In this document: positions 1-5,117 of the stretch, piece after piece
How positions within the stretch are numbered: position 1 is the first letter of the stretch
Layout of the letters: the number at the start of each line of letters is the position of its first letter
Source of the DNA: Clostridia bacterium
Lineage (GTDB): Bacteria; Bacillota; Clostridia; Oscillospirales; Acutalibacteraceae
Length of the DNA: 14,178 bases
Direction of reading: 5' to 3'
NCBI GenBank assembly: GCA_017480265.1
Contig: JAFVAZ010000022.1
Span: 1-14,178 of the forward strand
The notes under the pieces: model-generated
Told to the model about the DNA's origin: nothing
Database searches by the model: none
The model's input: only the letters and a program-made list of their open reading frames with translations
Made by a program: the position numbers and the translations under genes

Positions 1-263
1 CTTTTAAAATGTTTTTATCGAAAAATAAAAAAATAAAGAAAACACCATATATATTTCAACATTATTAACAAAGTTTTCAACGATTTCATATATAAAGAGG
101 AAATTTATAATTTAAAAGTATATTTTAGATTTTTTTGAAGAGAACGAAAACATGGTTTAAACTTGAGAGGAGCCCAGGAGAGCTTACTAGAATAAGTGGA
201 AAATATTTCTCATAAAATTAATTAAACTTAAGTACTAAAAAAGAAAGAGAGATATAAAAACAC
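1..263. other. A+T-rich leader upstream of spoIIM, no gene
   Basis: I see no coding region in either strand here. The stretch is very A+T-rich except for a purine-rich patch at about 164-184 with two Shine-Dalgarno-like strings (GAGAGGAG and AGGAGAG) that are not followed by a usable reading frame. It presumably carries the spoIIM promoter. I looked for sigma-A and sigma-E type elements: a GTATATT at 118-124 resembles a sigma-E -35, but no matching -10 lies at the right distance, so I name no promoter. Confidence 0.5.
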
Positions 264-890
264 ATGAAAAGGGCAACAAATCTCACTAAGTTAAAAATTT
301 TTGCACGGCAAAATAAAATACTCGTAATCTTAGCGTCTATTTTACTATTGGGAATATTTTTTGGAGCAATTATTGGAGATATCATAAAAAATCAAACTGT
401 AGAGGATATAACCTCCTTATTTTTGAATAATTATAAAAATAGAGAAAATCAGCCTATTTTTTATGCTTTTATATCGTCTTTATCCTCTATATTTTTATTT
501 ATATTAGCAACCTTTTTGATAGGCTTATCTGCTTGGGGGTTTACTTTAGCGCCGTTTATGCCTTTTTTCCGCGGGTTGAGCATAGGGTTAATACAGAATT
601 ATCTGTATTCTCAATATGGCATGAAGGGGATCCTCTTCCAGATACTGGTTTTGCTCCCCGGGATTTTCATATCTTCAATTGCTATATTACTTATGGCAAA
701 AGAGGCAATGATAATATCTTATTCGTTTTCTAATCGGTTGATTTTTAAAGAGCGATCAAGGTTTGATAGAGAAGTAGATATAAAAACATACATAATAAAA
801 GTAGGCTATGTATTGAGCATAGCGTTATTATCAGTGATAGTAGATTCATTTTTAAATTTTTTACTTCTGAGATTTTTCCATTTTGCTTAA
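264..890 (+). CDS. spoIIM: Stage II sporulation protein M-like membrane protein
   Basis: The product has 208 residues, close to the roughly 214 of Bacillus SpoIIM. It is an integral membrane protein with hydrophobic segments at about 19-39, 71-94, 98-113, 122-146 and 177-202. The family's FFRGLSIG-type turn is at 101-108, and a Leu-Pro-Gly kink at 131-133 lies in the fourth segment. In Bacillus, SpoIIM joins SpoIID and SpoIIP in the complex that thins septal peptidoglycan and drives membrane migration during engulfment; it anchors that complex in the mother-cell membrane. The ATG start is preceded by a weak purine-rich ribosome site (AAAGAGAGAT). The gene is alone on its strand and followed by tRNA genes, not by spo genes. 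Related SpoIIM-domain proteins exist outside sporulation, but single-domain length and neighbouring sporulation genes favour the sporulation role. Confidence 0.85.
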   Translation: MKRATNLTKLKIFARQNKILVILASILLLGIFFGAIIGDIIKNQTVEDITSLFLNNYKNRENQPIFYAFISSLSSIFLFILATFLIGLSAWGFTLAPFMPFFRGLSIGLIQNYLYSQYGMKGILFQILVLLPGIFISSIAILLMAKEAMIISYSFSNRLIFKERSRFDREVDIKTYIIKVGYVLSIALLSVIVDSFLNFLLLRFFHFA

Positions 891-942
891 AAAGTAAATA
901 ATCAGAGATAATAATTTGCCAGAAGATTATTTTAGCGAAAGC

Positions 943-971
943 TTGATTTTTTGATATTATTATAGTATAAT
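943..971 (+). promoter_or_regulatory. Sigma-A type promoter of the tRNA operon
   Basis: TTGATT at 943-948 is followed after exactly 17 bases by a perfect TATAAT at 966-971. Transcription would begin about 30 bases before the first mature tRNA base. Nothing between this promoter and the tRNAs looks coding. Confidence 0.75.
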
Positions 972-1007
972 TAATAATACCTCACATTGATGCAAGTGGA
1001 TGCATTC

Positions 1008-1084
1008 GGCGGTATAGCTCAGTTGGCTAGAGCATTCGGTTCATACCCGGAGGGTCATTGGTTCAAACCCAATTACCGCTACCA
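1008..1084 (+). tRNA. tRNA-Met (CAT anticodon), probably elongator
   Basis: A full cloverleaf can be drawn by hand. The acceptor stem is 1008-1014 with 1074-1080 (one G-U at the end), D arm around GCTC/GAGC, anticodon stem 1035-1039 with 1047-1051, loop TTCATAC with anticodon CAT at 1042-1044, and T arm 1057-1073 with the TTCAAAC loop. Discriminator A and an encoded CCA end at 1084. The paired first position (G1-U72) argues against an initiator tRNA. A CAT anticodon can also belong to tRNA-Ile2 (lysidine-modified), but the acceptor sequence looks more like elongator Met. Confidence 0.92.
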
Positions 1085-1093
1085 CTTTATCTT

Positions 1094-1168
1094 GGCCCGG
1101 TGGTCAAGCGGTTAAGACACCGCCCTTTCACGGCGGTAACACGGGTTCAAATCCCGTCCGGGTCACCA
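1094..1168 (+). tRNA. tRNA-Glu (TTC anticodon)
   Basis: The cloverleaf has acceptor stem 1094-1100 with 1158-1164, anticodon stem 1120-1124 with 1132-1136, loop CTTTCAC with anticodon TTC at 1127-1129, and T arm 1141-1157. It ends in discriminator A plus an encoded CCA. Only nine bases separate it from the upstream tRNA-Met, so the two are almost certainly cut from one transcript. Confidence 0.95.
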
Positions 1169-1229
1169 TGAAATTAAGCATTATTCTCTGCATGTGATAT
1201 TTTAATATTGATTTTGAGGTTACGATTGT

Positions 1230-1778
1230 TTGAAAAGAATGGTCATATTATTTGGGTCACCTCACGAAAACGGCTATACTAAAAAACTAACGGATTTGCT
1301 TATAGAAAATTTGAAGACAAAGTTTTCTGTGGCTTATTTTAATGCTTATAAAAGGAATATCCATCCTTGTGTAGATTGTTCCGTTTGCAAAGGAACATCA
1401 CAGTGTGCCTTTACTGACATACTGGACTTGACCGCAGATTTAGCGGGGTGCGATGTAATTGTGATTGCCTCACCCATTTACAATTTAAGTTTTCCCGCAC
1501 CGTTGAAGGCGCTTTTCGACCGCTTCCAATTGTATTATAATCTTCATGAGAAAAATGAAAAATGGAGAAATATAAACAAAAAAGAAACCGTTGTACTTTT
1601 AACTAGTGGGAGGCAGGCAAATTCTTATTTGGACGTGATAAATAAGCAGTTAAACTGTATCTTACCATATTTAAATGCAAATATTACTTTTGAGGTTATT
1701 TGGGATAATACGGACAATGTAACGCAGATGGGAGAATCTGTAGTGAATGAAGTAAAAAAAATAGCAAGTTTATTATAG
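1230..1778 (+). CDS. NADPH-dependent FMN reductase / iron-sulfur flavoprotein-like protein
   Basis: This 182-residue protein has a flavodoxin-like fold. A beta strand leads into the FMN-phosphate loop GSPHENGYTKKL (9-20), and the family motif around SPIYNLSFPAPLKALFDR lies near 80-97. Residues 47-59 hold C-x2-C-x2-C-x5-C (Cys47, 50, 53, 59). This matches the compact cluster motif of iron-sulfur flavoproteins (Isf), which bind a 4Fe-4S cluster and FMN and move electrons from ferredoxin-like donors. Start: TTG at 1230, chosen because GAGGT at 1216-1220 sits about ten bases upstream; the ATG three codons later would be too far from it. It is a single gene between the tRNAs and a terminator. The substrate cannot be told, and many Clostridia carry several such paralogues. 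Confidence 0.85.
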   Translation: MKRMVILFGSPHENGYTKKLTDLLIENLKTKFSVAYFNAYKRNIHPCVDCSVCKGTSQCAFTDILDLTADLAGCDVIVIASPIYNLSFPAPLKALFDRFQLYYNLHEKNEKWRNINKKETVVLLTSGRQANSYLDVINKQLNCILPYLNANITFEVIWDNTDNVTQMGESVVNEVKKIASLL

Positions 1779-1785
1779 AAAAAAA

Positions 1786-1819
1786 TCATCCCTTTAGATA
1801 GACAGATCTAAAGGGATGA
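1786..1819. terminator. Bidirectional intrinsic terminator between convergent genes
   Basis: A perfect 14-bp stem (1786-1799 with 1806-1819, core ATCCCTTTAGAT) closes a six-base loop. On the minus strand it is followed directly by seven T residues (complement of 1779-1785), an ideal intrinsic terminator for the sigma-like operon. On the plus strand the following bases (GCATTTCT) are a weaker U-tract. It lies eight bases past the flavoprotein stop codon. Confidence 0.85.
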
Positions 1820-1825
1820 GCATTT

Positions 1826-2131
1826 CTATGTATTTAAATAATAAGTTAAGATTTTATATAGACGCGACCTTGCTTTTTTTATATGCCTTGAAACAGTGGA
1901 CCTATCTATGTCCAGAGCCAAAGCGATTTGATTTAGACTAAGGTTGTCGTAGTATTTTAAAACGAGGCACTCTTTTTGCCTATCTGTTAGTTCCCCTTCT
2001 ATAGCCTTGGGGAGTACTTTGAGAATCTTTTTATATTTCTTCTGGTTAGTACAGGCATTATTTTTGTTGTACTTGATTATCACGCCTAGGGTTTCTGTGA
2101 ACTTACTATAAGTGATTTTATTCTTTGCCAC
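1826..2131 (-). CDS. Sigma-70 region 4-only regulator (mobile-element type)
   Basis: The product is about 101 residues. Its C-terminal half is a clear sigma region 4 helix-turn-helix: LTDRQKECLVLKYYDNLSLN, then IALALDIDRSTVSRHIKKAR as the two DNA-contacting helices. The N-terminal half is short and basic and shows no region 2. Such region-4-only proteins are usual regulators in phages and conjugative elements of Firmicutes (compare Orf7 of Tn916); they may recruit RNA polymerase or bind DNA as activators. Start: GTG at 2131 has an AAGAAGAG ribosome site six bases ahead; a GTG six codons earlier (2149) has none. The gene overlaps the 3' end of the upstream small gene by 14 bases, implying coupled translation. 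A strong terminator follows the stop. Confidence 0.8.
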   Translation of the reverse strand: MAKNKITYSKFTETLGVIIKYNKNNACTNQKKYKKILKVLPKAIEGELTDRQKECLVLKYYDNLSLNQIALALDIDRSTVSRHIKKARSRLYKILTYYLNT

Positions 2132-2336
2132 ATTTTTCTCTTCTTTCACATTTTTTTAAATATTCACTTGTATGCTTCAATTCTAAACAAATGCTATAAA
2201 GAATTTTTATTCTCCTAGAATCTTCCAAAGACATTAGCAGGTTTGGAGGCGTCAACTGTTTCTTGAGTTTTTTGATATAGATAAACAAGCTTTTATATTG
2301 CACGAAGTACTGTTCAGATAATATTTTATAAGTCAT
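2118..2336 (-). CDS. Small basic protein paired with the sigma-like gene
   Basis: This 72-residue protein is Lys/Arg-rich and looks mostly helical (a helix at about 4-27 and another at about 38-64). It has no catalytic motif I recognise. A good ribosome site (AAAGGTGAT) precedes its ATG. It is the first gene of a two-gene operon. Small proteins of this kind commonly precede region-4-only sigma genes in clostridial mobile elements, and the pair may act as split halves of one regulator. That last point is inference: no region 2 signature is convincing in the sequence. A palindromic operator lies 20 bases before its start. Confidence 0.65.
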   Translation of the reverse strand: MTYKILSEQYFVQYKSLFIYIKKLKKQLTPPNLLMSLEDSRRIKILYSICLELKHTSEYLKKCERREKCGKE

Positions 2337-2355
2337 AATATCACCTTTTGTTTAT

Positions 2356-2368
2356 ACACGAAACGTGT
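2356..2368. promoter_or_regulatory. Operator palindrome, copy 1 (before the sigma-like operon)
   Basis: ACACGAAACGTGT is an inverted repeat with arms ACACG/CGTGT around AAA. Twelve of its bases recur exactly at 2533-2544. On the minus strand it touches a TATAAA (2356-2351) that could be a -10 element for the small-protein gene, so it is placed to block that promoter or to stop transcription coming from 2449-2477. The probable ligand is the adjacent XRE repressor. Confidence 0.7.
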
Positions 2369-2448
2369 TATTAGTCTTGATAGAAAGCACGTAAAACAAA
2401 AACAAAAAAGAATATTATAATGTTAATCTAAAATAGCTATCTGATTAA

Positions 2449-2477
2449 ATATTACCAGTCCCAGACCCAAAAGTCAA
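2449..2477 (-). promoter_or_regulatory. Promoter of the small protein/sigma-like operon
   Basis: Read on the minus strand, TTGACT (2477-2472) and TAATAT (2454-2449) are 17 bases apart, with TGG just before the -10 giving an extended -10 element. Transcription would start near 2441, leaving a leader of about 105 bases that contains operator copy 1. Confidence 0.6.
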
Positions 2478-2526
2478 TATGAGTGCGTAAAATATTTCAC
2501 TTCAAAAAGCTTATATAAATTTCTCA

Positions 2527-2555
2527 TTGACTACACGAAACGTGAATGTTATAAT
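2527..2555 (+). promoter_or_regulatory. XRE repressor promoter with operator copy 2 in its spacer
   Basis: TTGACT (2527-2532) and TATAAT (2550-2555) are 17 bases apart, a near-consensus sigma-A promoter. The spacer begins with ACACGAAACGTGA (2533-2545), the second copy of the palindrome. A repressor bound there would cover both polymerase contacts, the usual geometry of autorepression. The start site would be near 2562, about 30 bases before the ATG. Confidence 0.8.
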
Positions 2556-2593
2556 TATATTAGTAAGTAAGTATTAAAGGAGATATTAAATTT

Positions 2594-2965
2594 ATGTTTT
2601 GTAAAAATTTAAAGAAATTAAGGCTTTTCCATAATCTAACCCAAGCGCAACTAGCAAACAAATTAGGGCTATCGGTGTCGGCTATCAGTATGTATGAACA
2701 AGGCAGAAGAAAACCAGATAGCGACATGTTGTGCAAGATCTGCTCTTTTTTTAATATACGTCTAGATGATTTGCTGGGCACTATGCAGATAGAACGAGAA
2801 GTTAATGAAGTTATAGATGAAATAACCCAGAATTTAAAACATCAGCCGGGGCTGATGTTTAACGGAATGCCTATGACAAAAGAAGATCGAGAAAAAGTTG
2901 CTTATGCTATAGAGATAGCTGTAGCAGTTACCTTTCCAGATAAAAAATATTTAAAAAGTAATTAA
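2594..2965 (+). CDS. XRE-family repressor (ImmR-like)
   Basis: The 123-residue protein opens with a Cro/CI-type helix-turn-helix at about 4-60: LTQAQLANKLGLSVSAISMY is the recognition region and RKPDSDMLCKICSFFNIRLDDLL completes the five-helix fold. The rest (about 85-115, with MFNGMPMTKEDREKVAYAIE) resembles the C-terminal helix found in repressors of integrative elements. The ribosome site AAAGGAGA lies ten bases before the ATG. The next gene encodes a zinc metallopeptidase 21 bases downstream. In ICEBs1 and phage phi105 the same order is ImmR-ImmA, where the peptidase cleaves the repressor and releases the element. By analogy this protein should hold down itself and the divergent sigma-like operon through the two palindromes. 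The target is inferred, the family is clear. Confidence 0.87.
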   Translation: MFCKNLKKLRLFHNLTQAQLANKLGLSVSAISMYEQGRRKPDSDMLCKICSFFNIRLDDLLGTMQIEREVNEVIDEITQNLKHQPGLMFNGMPMTKEDREKVAYAIEIAVAVTFPDKKYLKSN

Positions 2966-2986
2966 ATTTATTATCCGGAGAGAATA

Positions 2987-3343
2987 ATGAATAAAATAAG
3001 AGAAATTGTTAAAATGCTTATAAAGAAATATAAAACTAGATCTCCTTTTGAAATATGCGATAGATTAAAGATACATATTGTATTTTCAGGCGATTTGCCT
3101 AGTGGAGTTAATGGGGTATATCTCAATTTGTCTGATTGCGGGAAAATAATCTTAATAAATTCTTCGCTAAAAAAGTGTAAATTGGAGAAAATATGTGCGC
3201 ATGAACTCGGTCATGCCATACTACATACCAATTTAAATTCATTTAATTATGACCACAGTCTTAGTTCTGAAGAAGGGAAATTTGAAAAAGAAGCAGATTT
3301 GTTTGCATTTTTCTTATTAGACGAAATTGATATATCAGTTTGA
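2987..3343 (+). CDS. ImmA/IrrE-type zinc metallopeptidase
   Basis: This 118-residue protein carries the zincin motif HELGH (His72, Glu73, His76) and a downstream EADLFAFFLL segment in which Glu102 is the likely third zinc ligand, the pattern of the ImmA/IrrE family (formerly DUF955). It is somewhat shorter than typical ImmA (about 130-170) but the catalytic core is complete. Ribosome site CCGGAGAG precedes the ATG by six bases. Co-transcription with the XRE gene points to that repressor as its substrate. No transmembrane segment is seen, so it should act in the cytoplasm. What activates it (an SOS signal or a quorum signal in known systems) cannot be read from the sequence. Confidence 0.87.
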   Translation: MNKIREIVKMLIKKYKTRSPFEICDRLKIHIVFSGDLPSGVNGVYLNLSDCGKIILINSSLKKCKLEKICAHELGHAILHTNLNSFNYDHSLSSEEGKFEKEADLFAFFLLDEIDISV

Positions 3344-3441
3344 TCATATCTCCACGCTGTTATTTATTTTTTAAAGGGTCGTCCTTTAGATGATAATGTA
3401 AAGTACTGTAATTAAAATTATTGATTGTATTTAAAGTAAAA

Positions 3442-3503
3442 ATGAGGAGTTGCAGAAGCTTTTATAGTAACGCCAACTATAAAAATATAAAGCAACTCCT
3501 CGT
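3442..3503. repeat. Nested inverted repeat (two-storey hairpin)
   Basis: The outer arms GAGGAGTTGC (3444-3453) and GCAACTCCTC (3492-3501) are a perfect 10-bp match, extendable by a T-G and an A-T pair. Inside them, TTTTATAGT (3460-3468) pairs perfectly with ACTATAAAA (3476-3484) around the loop AACGCCA. The two helices are separated by a 6/7-base internal loop. No U-tract follows on either strand, so it is not an ordinary terminator. It lies between the convergent metallopeptidase and spoVS genes, in a 275-base gap that holds nothing else I can name. Confidence 0.75.
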
Positions 3504-3618
3504 ACATTTGAGGACAAAATATTCAACAAAAATTAATATTAACAAAAATACCTATAGTCATTTGCGTATTGATTCATTAAGTGTCAGTGAATATGATTAT
3601 GCTTGGATAAAAGTAAAT

Positions 3619-3888
3619 TTAGACAACAGGTCTCGGACCGACGATAATCTTCAGTGCAGTGCGATCTTCCCCTTCAATCTTAGCATTCATAAATGCAGGA
3701 CAACAATAAAGATCTATCCCCGTGGGGGTTAAATATCCACGTGCTATTGCGATTGCTTTTAAAGCTTGATTAGATGCACCAGCTCCTACCGATTGCAGTT
3801 CCACGCATCCTTGCTCCCTAACTACGCCAGCGATGGCACCTGCAACTGAATTTGGTTTTGATTTTGATGAAACTTTTAGAATTTCCAT
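3619..3888 (-). CDS. spoVS: Stage V sporulation protein S
   Basis: The 89-residue product matches Bacillus SpoVS (86 residues) almost throughout: it begins MEILKVSSKSKPNSVAGAIA, has the central GAGASNQALKAIAIARGYL stretch, and ends in the usual IVGPR-type tail. SpoVS is a small Alba-like protein, probably nucleic-acid binding, needed in Bacillus for spore coat assembly and exit from late stages. Start: the ATG at 3888 gives the family's N-terminus and has a strong GGAGG (3901-3897) eight bases upstream. An ATG five codons earlier (3903) overlaps that ribosome site and is not used. It lies downstream of ymdB on the same strand; the ymdB-spoVS order is common in Firmicutes, but a gap of about 215 bases with its own promoter suggests separate transcription. 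Confidence 0.95.
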   Translation of the reverse strand: MEILKVSSKSKPNSVAGAIAGVVREQGCVELQSVGAGASNQALKAIAIARGYLTPTGIDLYCCPAFMNAKIEGEDRTALKIIVGPRPVV

Positions 3889-3926
3889 TTTATCTTCCTC
3901 CATTTGTAAACATACACTTTATTGAC

Positions 3927-3955
3927 ATAATAATACTTTTATTTTTTTTTTGCAA
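3927..3955 (-). promoter_or_regulatory. Candidate spoVS promoter
   Basis: On the minus strand TTGCAA (3955-3950) and TATTAT (3932-3927) are 17 bases apart; a start near 3920 would precede the spoVS ATG by about 32 bases. The spacer is mostly A residues. In Bacillus spoVS is read by sigma-H; I see no clear sigma-H match here. Confidence 0.4.
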
Positions 3956-3984
3956 TAGTAATTCTAAAAAAAAATCTATTTTTT

Positions 3985-4004
3985 TGCAAGTTTATTTACT
4001 TGCA
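3985..4004. repeat. Palindrome upstream of spoVS
   Basis: Perfect 7-bp arms TGCAAGT (3985-3991) and ACTTGCA (3998-4004) enclose TTATTT; the flanking T-run and A-run extend the symmetry with one mismatch. It lies about 30 bases upstream of the candidate spoVS -35 and has A residues rather than U residues after it on the RNA of either strand, so an operator fits better than a terminator. A second perfect palindrome, ATTCGCGAAT, is at 4057-4066. Confidence 0.5.
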
Positions 4005-4103
4005 CAAAAATAAGCAAATTTGTTAGATAGTGTTGTCGTAAAAAAAAATAAGGAATATTCGCGAATTATATACAATTGCAACCAAAATATTATGTGAAAT
4101 GCT

Positions 4104-4877
4104 TTAAATCACAGTCAATCTTTTGATTGCCTCGGTTTTTTTATTTTGCTCATTAATTCTAAATATTACGCATTCCATTTTGCATCTGCCTCCGGCTGTT
4201 TCAAATTTAACTGGCAATTTGGTCTTCAATCTTTCAATAATTACATTAGGTTTTATGCCTAATACAGAATCTATTGGTCCAGTCATACCAACGTCTGTAA
4301 TATATCCTGTCCCATTTTTTAAAATACATTCATCGGCCGTAGCTACGTGTGTGTGCGTGCCAAATATTGCAGAGATTTTCCCATCCAAATAGAAGCCCAT
4401 CGCTCTTTTTTCTGAAGTTGCTTCAGCGTGGAAATCAACGATAATTATGTGGTCTTCTTTAAACTGACTAAATATTTTATCAATTGTTTTAAATGGACAG
4501 CTCAAGTTATCCATATACATTGTTCCCATTAAATTCAAAACTATAACTTCATATCTTAATAAATCAACAACGCTATAGCCTTTTCCAGGAGTTGTTTTAT
4601 CCGGGTAATTTAAAGGGCGGATTATATTTTCATTTTCATCAAAAAACTCATAAATTTCTTTTCTGCTAAAGGCATGATTACCCGTTGTAACTACATCTAC
4701 TCCGCTATCAAACAAAAAATTTGCAGAATAAGGGGTTATCCCGTTGCCCTCTGCGGAGTTTTCTCCATTTGCTATTACTAAGTTTATCTGGTACTCTTTT
4801 TTTATTTTGGGAAGTTTTTCCCTCAAAAAATCCAATCCAACTTGAGCCACTACGTCTCCTATAGCTAATACATTCAT
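4104..4877 (-). CDS. ymdB: YmdB-family metallophosphoesterase (2',3'-cyclic nucleotide phosphodiesterase)
   Basis: The 257-residue protein is full length for YmdB (264 in Bacillus). Its dimetal site is complete and sits at the same positions as in the Bacillus enzyme: Asp8 (IGDVV), Glu39/Asn40 (NGEN), Asn67/His68 (GNHAF), His150 (DFHAE), His175 and His177 (THTHV). YmdB hydrolyses 2',3'-cyclic nucleotides and in Bacillus affects biofilm and sporulation-related gene expression. Start: ATG at 4877 gives the family's N-terminus (MNVLAIGDVV); a GTG three codons earlier adds residues absent from relatives. No strong ribosome site is present. The usual upstream partner rny (RNase Y) is not here; a divergent deacetylase gene takes its place. 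A near-consensus promoter precedes it. Confidence 0.93.
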   Translation of the reverse strand: MNVLAIGDVVAQVGLDFLREKLPKIKKEYQINLVIANGENSAEGNGITPYSANFLFDSGVDVVTTGNHAFSRKEIYEFFDENENIIRPLNYPDKTTPGKGYSVVDLLRYEVIVLNLMGTMYMDNLSCPFKTIDKIFSQFKEDHIIIVDFHAEATSEKRAMGFYLDGKISAIFGTHTHVATADECILKNGTGYITDVGMTGPIDSVLGIKPNVIIERLKTKLPVKFETAGGRCKMECVIFRINEQNKKTEAIKRLTVI

Positions 4878-4910
4878 GCTAAACACCCAACCAAAGCAAT
4901 ATTTTTGATC

Positions 4911-4939
4911 ATTATAAGTTAGTTTTATTCTTTAGTCAA
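4911..4939 (-). promoter_or_regulatory. ymdB promoter
   Basis: On the minus strand TTGACT (4939-4934) is followed after 17 bases by a perfect TATAAT (4916-4911). The start near 4904 gives a leader of about 27 bases before the ymdB ATG. It is among the best promoter matches in the window. Confidence 0.75.
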
Positions 4940-5051
4940 CGGATTATCAAGCCTTTTTATATATTATTGTGACAAAAAACACTCTGTGCTCAATTTAAAA
5001 ACTAGAATTAGGCGTTTTATTTTTACTAGAAAAGCTTGAATACAATGCTAT

Positions 5052-5060
5052 TGATATGAT
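5052..5060 (+). promoter_or_regulatory. Possible extended -10 for the deacetylase gene
   Basis: TGATATGAT is a TGn plus a five-of-six -10 element, about 58 bases before the GTG start. No good -35 lies 16-18 bases upstream (the nearest, TTGAAT at 5036-5041, is too close), so this is a weak call. Confidence 0.35.
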
Positions 5061-5117
5061 AAAATTAATTTAATAATGTTAGTTTTACTTTTGAAGAAAA
5101 TAAAAGGAGATGTTTTA

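Noticed and set aside
1..263. DnaA-box-like or origin sequence (TTTTCCAC and repeated GTTGAAA on the minus strand)
   Set aside because: No match to TTATCCACA and no origin genes nearby; ordinary A+T-rich leader is enough.
910..931. AATAAT/ATTATT hairpin after spoIIM
   Set aside because: A six-pair all A-T stem with a ten-base loop is too weak to support a terminator.
1094..1168. tRNA-Glu as the integration site of the mobile-type island
   Set aside because: A chromosomal-type flavoprotein gene lies between, no integrase is visible and I find no second copy of the tRNA 3' end in the window.
2118..2149. Possible frameshift joining the small gene and the sigma-like gene into one protein
   Set aside because: The downstream gene has its own GTG with an AAGAAGAG ribosome site, and its N-terminal part is a plausible start; overlap through coupled translation explains the arrangement.
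3372..3388. Hairpin TAAAGG/CCTTTA after the metallopeptidase gene as a terminator
   Set aside because: The stem is only six base pairs, mostly A-T, and is not followed by a U-tract on either strand.
3421..3732. A 103-codon plus-strand frame starting at TTG in the gap before spoVS
   Set aside because: It has no ribosome site, runs through the inverted repeat, and its 3' third lies antisense to the well-supported spoVS gene.
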